Positions 56,759 through 64,000 of a DNA stretch of 64,000 bases are shown piece by piece (position 1 is the first letter of the stretch; each line of letters opens with the position of its first letter). The notes under the pieces were generated by a model that saw only the letters and a list, made by a program, of their open reading frames with translations, had not been told where the DNA came from and made no database searches. Source of the stretch: Protaetiibacter sp. SSC-01 (GTDB lineage: Bacteria > Actinomycetota > Actinomycetes > Actinomycetales > Microbacteriaceae). Made by a program: the position numbers and the translations under genes. The DNA is taken from positions 1-64,000 of the forward strand of contig NZ_CP059987.1 of assembly GCF_014483895.1 (NCBI RefSeq), in the 5' to 3' direction.

Positions 56759-58732
56759 ATGACCGACGCCGCTCCCGCCTCCACCGCATCCGGAATCGCG
56801 CTCGACGAGCTCGACCCGGCCGTGCGCCCCCAGGACGACCTGTTCCGGCACGTCAACGGCAAGTGGATCGCGCGCACGGAGATCCCCTCCGACAAGGCGC
56901 GCTACGGCTCCTTCTACGTGCTCGCCGAGGCCGCCGAGCAGGCGGTGCGCGAGATCATCGAGGAGGCCCAGCAGGCCCCCGCCGGCACCGAGGAGCGCAA
57001 GGTCGGCGACCTCTACGCGAGCTTCATGGACGAGGACACGATCGAGGCCCTCGCGTGGGAGCCGATCCGCGCCGAGCTCGCATCCGTCACCGAGCTCGCC
57101 GACATCCCCGCGTTCCTGCGCGCGCTCGGCGAGTTCGAGCGCACGGGCGTCGCGGGCTTCTTCGCGGCGTTCGTCGACAACGACCCGGGCGACCCCGAGC
57201 GCTACCTGGTGTTCCTCGAGCAGGCGGGCCTCGGCCTCCCCGACGAGTCGTACTACCGCGAGGAGAAGTTCGCCGAGATCCGCGAGGCCTACCTCGCCTA
57301 CCTCGAGCGGATGCTGACCCTCGCGGGCTTCGACAAGTGCCCGAAGCGCGCCCACCGCATCCTCGAGCTCGAGACCGCGATCGCGGCCCACCACTGGGAC
57401 AACGTGCGCACGCGCGACAGCCAGGCCACCTACAACCCCATGTCGTGGACGGATGCCGCCGCGCTCGCGAAGGACGTGCCGCTCGACGTGTGGCTCGACG
57501 GCCTCGGCGTGCCGGAGGGCGCGTTCGACACCGTGGTCGTGCGCGAGCCGAGCTTCGTCGAGGGCCTCTCGGAGCTGCTCGTCGAGGACCGCCTCAATGC
57601 CTGGCGCGACTGGCTGCGCTTCCAGCTCATCCGCTCGGTCGCCCCGTACCTGCACGAGGAGGTCGTGAAGACCAACTTCGACTTCTACGGCACGACGCTC
57701 ACGGGCCAGCCCGAGATGCGCGCCCGCTGGAAGCGCGGCGTCTCGCTCGTCGAGGGTGCGATGGGCGAGGCCGTCGGCAAGGTCTACGTCGAGCGCCACT
57801 TCAGCCCCACCGCGAAGACCGCGATGGACGAGCTCGTCGCCAACCTCGTCGAGGCGTACAGGCAGTCGATCGAGACGCTCGACTGGATGACGGATGCGAC
57901 GCGGCAGCGCGCGCTCGAGAAGCTCGCGAAGTTCACGCCCAAGATCGGCTACCCCGCGAAGTGGCGCGACTACTCCTCGCTCACCGTGGTCGCATCCGAC
58001 CTCGTCGCGAACGTGCGGGCGACCGCGGCGTTCGAGTTCGCGCGCGAGCTCGGCAAGATCGGCAAGCCGATCGACCGCGACGAGTGGTTCATGACGCCGC
58101 AGACGATCAACGCGTACTACAACCCCGGTTTCAACGAGATCGTGTTCCCGGCGGCGATCCTGCAGTACCCCTTCTTCGACGAGAACCGGGATGCGGCGGC
58201 CAACTACGGCGCGATCGGCGCGGTCATCGGCCACGAGATCGGGCACGGCTTCGACGACCAGGGCTCGCAGTTCGACGGCGACGGTCGCCTCACCGACTGG
58301 TGGACCCAGGAGGACCGCGCGGCGTTCGAGGAGCGCACCTCGAAGCTCATCGCGCAGTACGACGCGCTCGAGCCGGCGCAGCTGCCCGGGCACCACGTCA
58401 ACGGCGCGCTCACGATCGGCGAGAACATCGGTGACCTCGGCGGCCTCGGCATCGCGTGGAAGGCGTACCTGCTGTCGCTCGACGGTGCGGAGCCGCCCGT
58501 CGTCGACGGGCTCACGGCCGCGCAGCGGTTCCTCCTGAGCTGGGCGCAGTCGTGGCAGATCAAGCTGCGCGACGAGGAGGCCCTCCGCCTGCTCTCGATC
58601 GATCCGCATTCGCCGAACGAGTTCCGCTGCAACCAGATCGTCCGTAATCTGGACGTGTTCTTCGATGCCTTCGGAGTCACCCCCGACGACGCTCTCTGGC
58701 TCGAACCCGACGACAGGGTCACCATTTGGTAG
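56759..58732 (+). CDS. M13-family zinc metallopeptidase (neprilysin-like, PepO)
   Basis: A 657-residue peptidase. The zinc motif VIGHEIGHGFDDQG near residue 490 (HExxH) and the third ligand region ENIGDLGG near residue 555 are intact. NAYYNPGFNEIVFP is the typical substrate-binding stretch. No signal peptide is seen, so it is likely cytoplasmic and may degrade short peptides. The ATG at 56759 has no strong ribosome-binding site. Tandem palindromes just upstream could regulate it. Confidence 0.9.
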   Translation: MTDAAPASTASGIALDELDPAVRPQDDLFRHVNGKWIARTEIPSDKARYGSFYVLAEAAEQAVREIIEEAQQAPAGTEERKVGDLYASFMDEDTIEALAWEPIRAELASVTELADIPAFLRALGEFERTGVAGFFAAFVDNDPGDPERYLVFLEQAGLGLPDESYYREEKFAEIREAYLAYLERMLTLAGFDKCPKRAHRILELETAIAAHHWDNVRTRDSQATYNPMSWTDAAALAKDVPLDVWLDGLGVPEGAFDTVVVREPSFVEGLSELLVEDRLNAWRDWLRFQLIRSVAPYLHEEVVKTNFDFYGTTLTGQPEMRARWKRGVSLVEGAMGEAVGKVYVERHFSPTAKTAMDELVANLVEAYRQSIETLDWMTDATRQRALEKLAKFTPKIGYPAKWRDYSSLTVVASDLVANVRATAAFEFARELGKIGKPIDRDEWFMTPQTINAYYNPGFNEIVFPAAILQYPFFDENRDAAANYGAIGAVIGHEIGHGFDDQGSQFDGDGRLTDWWTQEDRAAFEERTSKLIAQYDALEPAQLPGHHVNGALTIGENIGDLGGLGIAWKAYLLSLDGAEPPVVDGLTAAQRFLLSWAQSWQIKLRDEEALRLLSIDPHSPNEFRCNQIVRNLDVFFDAFGVTPDDALWLEPDDRVTIW

Positions 58733-58740
58733 ATACCCCC

Positions 58741-59634
58741 GTGCTCCCCGGACGGCGCGCGCGTGTGCAGCAGGCACGAGCGCCGCGCCACCGCGCGGAG
58801 CGCCCGGAGCCGAGCTTCGCGGGGGCCTTCCAGGCCCTCGGCGAACTCGCCTACGGGGGGGCGCAGGTGTCGGCGTCGGTCATCGACCTCGACTCCGACG
58901 AGCGCGTGCTCTCCATCGACGACCGGATCGTGCTGCCCACGGCATCCGTCGGCAAGATCCTGCTGCTCATCGAGGTGTCGGCGCGGCTCTCGGAGCAGGC
59001 GGTGCCGGCGATCGAGGTGCTCGACAAGACCCCGAAGGACTCGGTCGGCGACTCGGGACTGTGGCGGCACCTGCAGGCGCGGTCGCTTCCGCTCGCCGAC
59101 GTCGCGACGCTCGTGGGTGCCACGAGCGACAACCTCGCCACGAACGTGCTGCTGCGCGAGGTGGGGCTGGATGCCGTGCGCGCCCGCACCGAGGAGCTCG
59201 GCCTCCTGCGCACCGCCCTGCTCGACCTCGTGCGCGATACGCGCGGACCGGATGACGCCCCCCAGCTCTCGGTCGGCTCGACCGCCGAGCTCGCGTGGCT
59301 CTTCGCGGCGCTCGCGCGCGGCCGCGTCGTGGATGCGCTGACCTCGTCGCGCGTGCTCGGCTGGCTCTCGCTCAACACCGACCTCTCGATGGTCGCGAGC
59401 GCGTTCGGCGTCGACCCGCTCTCGCACCGCGGCGTCGACCACGGCCTGCAGCTCGTCAACAAGACGGGGACGGATGCGGGGGTGCGTTCCGAGGTCGGCA
59501 TCCTCCGCGGTCCCCGCCGCGGCGTCGCCTACGCCGTCTCCGTGCAGTTCGCGGACCGCTCGATCGCGGCGCGGTTGCGGGTGCTCGACGCCCTGCGGGC
59601 GGTCGGGTTCGACCTGCTCGAGTACGTGTACTGA
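58741..59634 (+). CDS. Serine hydrolase, class A beta-lactamase-like
   Basis: A 297-residue protein with the class A set: SVGK (SxxK) near residue 73, SDN near 130 and KTG near 245. No clear signal peptide or twin-arginine motif is seen, so it may not reach the periplasm; a role other than drug resistance is possible. The start is doubtful: TTG at 58726 (overlapping the upstream stop) or GTG at 58741. I chose the GTG. It lies 8 bases from the M13 gene and may share its message. Confidence 0.75.
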   Translation: MLPGRRARVQQARAPRHRAERPEPSFAGAFQALGELAYGGAQVSASVIDLDSDERVLSIDDRIVLPTASVGKILLLIEVSARLSEQAVPAIEVLDKTPKDSVGDSGLWRHLQARSLPLADVATLVGATSDNLATNVLLREVGLDAVRARTEELGLLRTALLDLVRDTRGPDDAPQLSVGSTAELAWLFAALARGRVVDALTSSRVLGWLSLNTDLSMVASAFGVDPLSHRGVDHGLQLVNKTGTDAGVRSEVGILRGPRRGVAYAVSVQFADRSIAARLRVLDALRAVGFDLLEYVY

Positions 59635-59675
59635 GGCGGAGGCTCCGCTCGTTCAGAGTGGTCGGTCTACCCCTC

Positions 59676-59684
59676 TTATCCACA
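59676..59684 (+). promoter_or_regulatory. Isolated perfect DnaA box
   Basis: TTATCCACA lies 258 bp before a large surface-protein gene, about 59 kb from the origin. Such 9-mers are rare by chance in this high-GC sequence. A CCCCCATATGGGGG palindrome (59707-59720) follows 23 bases on. It may titrate DnaA or be a regulatory site. Confidence 0.5.
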
Positions 59685-59706
59685 GATCGCACTGAGGGTC
59701 TTGCGC

Positions 59707-59720
59707 CCCCCATATGGGGG
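59707..59720. repeat. Short palindrome CCCCCATATGGGGG
   Basis: A perfect 14-bp palindrome in the 299-bp gap between the beta-lactamase-like gene and the surface-protein gene. It lies 213 bp before the surface-protein start. No direct function is visible. Confidence 0.55.
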
Positions 59721-59933
59721 CCCCTATCTTCATGAGCACCACGCAGGTTCGAGCCGTACCCGCGGATCCCACCTCGTCCGGCGTGACACCCCCGCAACAC
59801 CCCCCACCCCCCACATCCGGATCGTCCCCCGATTCGTTCGCTTCCCACACCGGTACGTCCGGCGCGCCCGAATCGTGGGTCGTCCTTGCCCGCGCGCCGC
59901 CATACGCGCGGGTCCCCCTGCAAGGACCCCACC

Positions 59934-62378
59934 GTGCTGAAGAAGTTCCTCGCGACGTTCGTCGCCGTCCTGCTCACCCTCGGCCTCTCCCTCGTGGCCA
60001 CGTCCCCCGCGGTCGCCGCATCCGACGGCAGGCCCAGCCCCGGCAAGGGCTCGAGCGACCATCGCTCGGGCGACAACCGCTACGGCGGGTCGAACGACGG
60101 CACCAAGTCGTCGACACCGCCGAAGCAGACTCAGGCACCTGCACCGGCACCCGCTCCGACCCCGGCGAAGTTGAGCCCCGCGCCCGCGCCGAGCCCGACG
60201 AAGAGCACGCCGCCCGCGCAGCAGAAGTCGACCGGGCCGTCGACGCAGCGGAAGTCGACGACGTCGACCCCTCAGAAGTCGAGCACCTCGACGAAGTCGA
60301 CGACGCCGACGAAGCTCTACGGCGTCGCGATCTACGTCTACAAGAAGCTCGACCCGACGAAGGATGCGTCGTGGTCGAACTCGGGTCCGCAGAAGCTCCT
60401 CCTCCAGGACGTCGACAACACGAGCAAGGAGACCAACACCTGGTACACCTCGCTCGACCCGGCGCTCCTCGGTGACATCTGCGGCCCCGGCTGGGCCGTT
60501 CAGCAGGACAAGGTGTCGTTCACCGGCTCCTTCTCCTTCCCGTCGGCGATCACCCCGCCGGCCGACAACATCGGCTGGCCGCCGCTCTACGACGCCAAGC
60601 ACCAGAACCTCGAGAAGCTCGTCCAGGTGCCGACCTGCGCCCCGCCGCCGGCGCCGTGCATCGACACGTCGGCCGTGAGCTACACCTACGACGCGGCGAC
60701 CAACAGCGGCGTCATCACCGTCGCCCCGCGAGACGGGTCGAACGGCCGGCTCTGCAAGCCCTTCTACGTGACTGCCACGAGCTGGAAGTACCTCACGGCC
60801 GCGGCCTGGCCGCAGAAGCTCGACCAGGTGCAGAAGCTCGGCCCCATCTCGGAGCCCGGCAGCTACCCCTACTCCGCACCGGTGACGTGCGGCCAGGGCG
60901 ACATCTACGCCTCGTGGTCGGCCGACGACCCGACGCTCGACCCCACGCCTTACCTCTACGGACCCGACAGCCCCTTCGACGAGAAGTTCCTGCACGACAT
61001 GGGCTTCACGGGCACGAAGCCGACGTACATGAACACGCAGTTCGGCTGCAACGTGCTCACGGTCGACGTGCCGAGCACTCCCCCGAGCTGCGAGGCCGAC
61101 GGCGGCTACACGCTGCCCGAGGTCGAGCACGTCACCTGGCACGTGGGCGGCGCGGCGGTCGAGCCGGGCGACTACACGGCGAGGGCGGGCGACGAGGTCG
61201 CGATCACGGCCGTCGCCGACGAGACGTGGGTGCTCAAGGGTGGCAAGAAGGACAAGACGTCGAACCTCTGGACGCTCACCTGGACCCTCGACTTCCCCGA
61301 GCCGGAGTGCGAGCAGGCGCGCGCGGTCGTGCCGAAGTTCGAATGGGAGAACCTCTCGTGCGACGCCGAGGCGGGCGGCAGCTACACGCTGCCCGACATC
61401 TCCGGCGTGACCTGGCTCGTCGACGGCCTCCAGGCAGACCCCGACACCTACACGGTGACCGGGCCCCGCACGGTGAACGTCCAGGCGGTGCCCGACCAGT
61501 CGAACGGTCCCGTGGTCTTCCCCGGGGACGCGAAGACCACCTGGACTCTCAAGTTCACGGCCTCCTCCGACTGCCTCACCCTTACGGGCTCGAGCGTCAC
61601 CGGCACGTGCGAGGCGGACTCCCCCTGGATCCACTACACGGTCACCCTCACCGACCCGTATGACCAGAGCACGACCCGCGACGCGCGCCTCATTCTGGCC
61701 GCGAACGGTGAGAGCGTCACGCTCGACCTCGGCACGATCCCCGACGGCGCGACGACGCTGACCGGCAAGGTGCTCTGGCCCGGTGCGAGCGTCGACCCCG
61801 ACACGGGTGCGGCCAACGGCTGGCCCGGGTGGGAGCTCGTGGGCGGCGAATGGCGGCCGACGCCGGGCAACTACGCGTGGACGCGCGTCATCACCGACGC
61901 GACGCTCGAGGTGAACCCGTCGCTCGTCGTCTCACTCACCTACCCGCCGGCCACACCCGACTGCGACACGCAGCCGCCGCAGGACCCGCCGACCCTCGGC
62001 TCGTTCCCGACCAACGCACAGCTCGCCGAGCAGTGCACGGCCGACGGCCGCGCCGTGCTCACCCTCGGCCTCCTCGACGGGGTCTCGTTCTTCGAGGACG
62101 TGAACTACTTCATCGACGGCGTGCCGGCCGCGAGCTCGACGGTGGCCCTCTCCCCCGGCACCTACCGGGTGACGGTGACCGTCAAGAACCCGAGCGACGG
62201 ACTCGACGGCCCCACGGCGTGGAACGTCACCGTCCGCGGCGGCGACGTCTGCGGTGAGCTCGAGACCCTCGCGCTCACCGGCTTCGACGGCGGCTACCTC
62301 GTGGCGCTCGCGGCGATGATGCTCGCTGCAGGCGCGGCGATCCTGGTCACCGGCCGCCGCCAGCGAGAGGCCGACTGA
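59934..62378 (+). CDS. Large secreted surface protein with a LAxTG anchor
   Basis: An 814-residue protein. A signal peptide ends near ATSPAVAASDG (about residue 29). A Pro/Ser/Thr/Lys-rich linker fills about 30-125. A region of several beta-sandwich-like units with CxxC and Cys pairs follows (for example near residues 385-420 and 460-500). The end is LALTG (62268-62282), a hydrophobic helix and GRRQREAD, a class E sortase signal. I do not recognise the unit families. AAGGA eight bases upstream supports the GTG start. It is likely cell-wall anchored. Confidence 0.8.
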   Translation: MLKKFLATFVAVLLTLGLSLVATSPAVAASDGRPSPGKGSSDHRSGDNRYGGSNDGTKSSTPPKQTQAPAPAPAPTPAKLSPAPAPSPTKSTPPAQQKSTGPSTQRKSTTSTPQKSSTSTKSTTPTKLYGVAIYVYKKLDPTKDASWSNSGPQKLLLQDVDNTSKETNTWYTSLDPALLGDICGPGWAVQQDKVSFTGSFSFPSAITPPADNIGWPPLYDAKHQNLEKLVQVPTCAPPPAPCIDTSAVSYTYDAATNSGVITVAPRDGSNGRLCKPFYVTATSWKYLTAAAWPQKLDQVQKLGPISEPGSYPYSAPVTCGQGDIYASWSADDPTLDPTPYLYGPDSPFDEKFLHDMGFTGTKPTYMNTQFGCNVLTVDVPSTPPSCEADGGYTLPEVEHVTWHVGGAAVEPGDYTARAGDEVAITAVADETWVLKGGKKDKTSNLWTLTWTLDFPEPECEQARAVVPKFEWENLSCDAEAGGSYTLPDISGVTWLVDGLQADPDTYTVTGPRTVNVQAVPDQSNGPVVFPGDAKTTWTLKFTASSDCLTLTGSSVTGTCEADSPWIHYTVTLTDPYDQSTTRDARLILAANGESVTLDLGTIPDGATTLTGKVLWPGASVDPDTGAANGWPGWELVGGEWRPTPGNYAWTRVITDATLEVNPSLVVSLTYPPATPDCDTQPPQDPPTLGSFPTNAQLAEQCTADGRAVLTLGLLDGVSFFEDVNYFIDGVPAASSTVALSPGTYRVTVTVKNPSDGLDGPTAWNVTVRGGDVCGELETLALTGFDGGYLVALAAMMLAAGAAILVTGRRQREAD

Positions 62379-62382
62379 GACT

Positions 62383-62419
62383 CCGGATCCCGTCCGCTGC
62401 AGGGGCGGACGGGGTCCGG
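62383..62419. terminator. Terminator hairpin after the surface-protein gene
   Basis: CCGGATCCCGTCCGC (62383-62397) pairs with GCGGACGGGGTCCGG (62405-62419) with one G-U pair and a seven-base loop. It lies four bases after the stop and between the surface-protein and hemA genes. Confidence 0.8.
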
Positions 62420-62447
62420 GCCCTCCGGTGAGAGCCCGGAGGCGCGG

Positions 62448-63692
62448 TCAGGCAGTCGACGCCTCGTCGGCAGCCGCGGACCGCGGCTCCGGCTCGACTC
62501 CGTAGACAGCGGCAAGACCCGCGACGAAGTCGCTCAGGCGACCCTCCGCCGCCAGCTCGCGCGCGCGCTCCGACGGACCGTGCATGAGCACCCCCGCGAA
62601 GTGACGCAGCGCCGACTCGACGGAGCCGTCATCGCCACGGGCGCGCGCGCGGGCGACCTCCGCCTCGAGCATCGCGTCCACATGGCGGCGCAGGGCGACG
62701 ATCGCGGGAGCGGCCGCGGCATCCGCGGCGAAACCCGCAGCCGCATCGCCCACCACGGCGTGCGCGGGGCCCGCGAGCTCCGGCAGCGGCGCGTGCAGCG
62801 CCAGCAGCTCGAGGTCGATGAGCTCGACGCCCGGCACGGCACCCACCGCCGGGTCGACGTTGCGCGGCAGCCCCAGATCGATCACGAGCAGCGGATGCCC
62901 CGCGGTCACATGCTCGGGCGAGATCGTGTAGCGGGCCGTGCAGGTGACCACGACATCCGCGCCGGTGAGCGCCTCACGAAGCTCCCCCTCCGCGCGCACG
63001 CCGTACTTCGCGGCGAACATCTCCGCGCGGCCGGTCGCCGAGAAGACGCTCACGTGCTCCGCCCCGCGGCTGCGGAGGGATGCGATGGTCGTCGCCGCGT
63101 AGCGGCCCGTACCGACGAGCAGCACGCGCACCTGCGCCCAGTCGGGAACGCGCGACGACGCGAGGTCGAGCGCGAGCCGCGCCACGCCGCGGTCGACACG
63201 GCTCTGATCGGCCACCCCCCGCACGACGCGCGAGGTGCGGGCCGCCTGCTGGAACAGCCGGTCGAGCGCACCCGTCATGGTGCCGGCAGCGCGCGCCTCC
63301 CGAGCCGCGCGCTGCACCTGTCCCGCGATCTCCTCCTCGCCGACGACCATCGACTCGAGGCCCGCCGTCACCGCGAAGAGGTGACGCACGGCGCTCACCC
63401 CGAGGTGCGTCGCGGCGACGGCCCGCAGCTGCTGCGCGTCGTCGGGCGAGTCGGAGGCGATCGCCGCGGCCACCGCCTCGGCCGCCACAGCATCCGGAGC
63501 GGCGAGCGGGTCGTCGAGGTCGAGGTAGGCCTCGAAGCGATTGCACGTCGACAGCACCACGACCCCGCGCACGAAGTCGTGGCGGGCGAGCCGGTGCGCC
63601 GCCTCGGCGGCCGGGATACGGGACACCCGGTCGAGGAGATCGAACCCGGCGTTGCCGTGATTCGCCGTCAGACAGAACAGCACGCAGACCAT
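62448..63692 (-). CDS. hemA: Glutamyl-tRNA reductase
   Basis: A 414-residue enzyme that reduces glutamyl-tRNA to glutamate-1-semialdehyde, the first step of tetrapyrrole synthesis in most bacteria. The catalytic Cys lies in LSTCNRFEAY near residue 50. SLESMVVGEEEI-like sequence (AGLESMVVGEEEI) and GTGRYAATTIASL (NADPH site) are intact. It is divergent from hemE with a 59-bp gap. The ATG at 63692 is chosen; no strong ribosome-binding site is visible. Confidence 0.93.
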   Translation of the reverse strand: MVCVLFCLTANHGNAGFDLLDRVSRIPAAEAAHRLARHDFVRGVVVLSTCNRFEAYLDLDDPLAAPDAVAAEAVAAAIASDSPDDAQQLRAVAATHLGVSAVRHLFAVTAGLESMVVGEEEIAGQVQRAAREARAAGTMTGALDRLFQQAARTSRVVRGVADQSRVDRGVARLALDLASSRVPDWAQVRVLLVGTGRYAATTIASLRSRGAEHVSVFSATGRAEMFAAKYGVRAEGELREALTGADVVVTCTARYTISPEHVTAGHPLLVIDLGLPRNVDPAVGAVPGVELIDLELLALHAPLPELAGPAHAVVGDAAAGFAADAAAAPAIVALRRHVDAMLEAEVARARARGDDGSVESALRHFAGVLMHGPSERARELAAEGRLSDFVAGLAAVYGVEPEPRSAAADEASTA

Positions 63693-63751
63693 GGTACGAG
63701 GTGCCTCCCTAACGGGGGCCGACAGCCCGGGACATGGGGGAGGATGGAGGA

Positions 63752-64000
63752 GTGCTTCCCCCGTCCCACCCCCTGACCGACGGCCGTACCTCGGCATCCG
63801 CCTTCATCCGCGCCGTGCGCGGCGAGCGGCCCGAGCGCACCCCCGTGTGGTTCATGCGGCAGGCGGGGCGCTCGCTCCCCGAATACCGGGCGTCGCGTGC
63901 CGGCGTCGACATGCTCGACGCCTGCCTCACGCCCGAGCTCGCCGCTGAGATCACGCTGCAGCCCGTGCGCCGGCACGGCGTCGATGCCGCGATCCTGTTC
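63752..64000 (+). CDS. hemE: Uroporphyrinogen decarboxylase (5' part)
   Basis: The first 83 residues, open to the window edge. The motif [18 protein letters not shown] near residue 31 is the conserved N-terminal signature. The enzyme removes four carboxyl groups from uroporphyrinogen III. The GTG start has GGGGGAGG about eight bases upstream and a second GGAGGA right before it. It is divergent from hemA, so the two share a control region. Confidence 0.92.
   Translation, partial: MLPPSHPLTDGRTSASAFIRAVRGERPERTPVWFMRQAGRSLPEYRASRAGVDMLDACLTPELAAEITLQPVRRHGVDAAILF

Overview
The window is a high-GC actinobacterial chromosome segment that starts inside dnaA and runs about 64 kb away from the replication origin. 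The order dnaA-dnaN-gnd-recF-DUF721-gyrB-gyrA-DUF3566, the fhaA-fhaB-pstP-rodA-pbpA-pknA-pknB block, crgA, a class E sortase, nucS and divergent hemA/hemE point to Micrococcales, most likely Microbacteriaceae. The genus cannot be fixed from sequence alone. I see no rRNA operon, CRISPR array, insertion sequence or prophage.

Region 1 (1-10.5 kb) is the replication core. It holds the 3' part of dnaA, a 383-bp dnaA-dnaN gap with two perfect DnaA boxes (the probable oriC), the sliding clamp, a 6-phosphogluconate dehydrogenase, recF, a DUF721 protein and both gyrase subunits, followed by tRNA-Ile(GAT). Region 2 (10.5-17.7 kb) is mixed: a quinone oxidoreductase, tRNA-Ala(TGC), a Fic-domain protein with its own candidate operator, a membrane protein, a TPM-domain protein, cyclophilin, a rhomboid that appears to lack its catalytic dyad, and CrgA. 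Region 3 (17.7-28.4 kb) is the envelope and cell-division block: sortase E, a small membrane protein, an amidotransferase, and the seven-gene Ser/Thr kinase-phosphatase-peptidoglycan operon on the minus strand, ending near tRNA-Leu(CAG).

Region 4 (28.4-46.3 kb) is accessory. It has an ArsR/epimerase divergent pair with a clear operator, a RimK ligase fused to an RCK_C domain lying divergent from a RimB-type protease, a LysE exporter broken by one stop codon, a PadR regulator, a surface-protein locus with a seven-repeat chaplin-like protein, a flavin monooxygenase, a symporter, a large LuxR regulator with a divergent MFS transporter, and a large glycine-rich CshA-repeat surface protein. Region 5 (46.3-64 kb) has rhodanese, HAD phosphatase, nucS, nnrE, rlmN, a MATE transporter, an MFS/LacI divergent pair, an epimerase, an M13 metallopeptidase, a class-A beta-lactamase-like protein, a third large surface protein, hemA and the start of hemE.

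Three surface proteins end in a LAxTG motif, a hydrophobic segment and a basic tail, which is the pattern expected for the class E sortase encoded here. One is a cysteine-free chaplin-like repeat protein, so the window may encode a small sortase-anchored surface-coat system. Intergenic spaces carry at least three families of palindromic repeats, several of which overlap gene ends.
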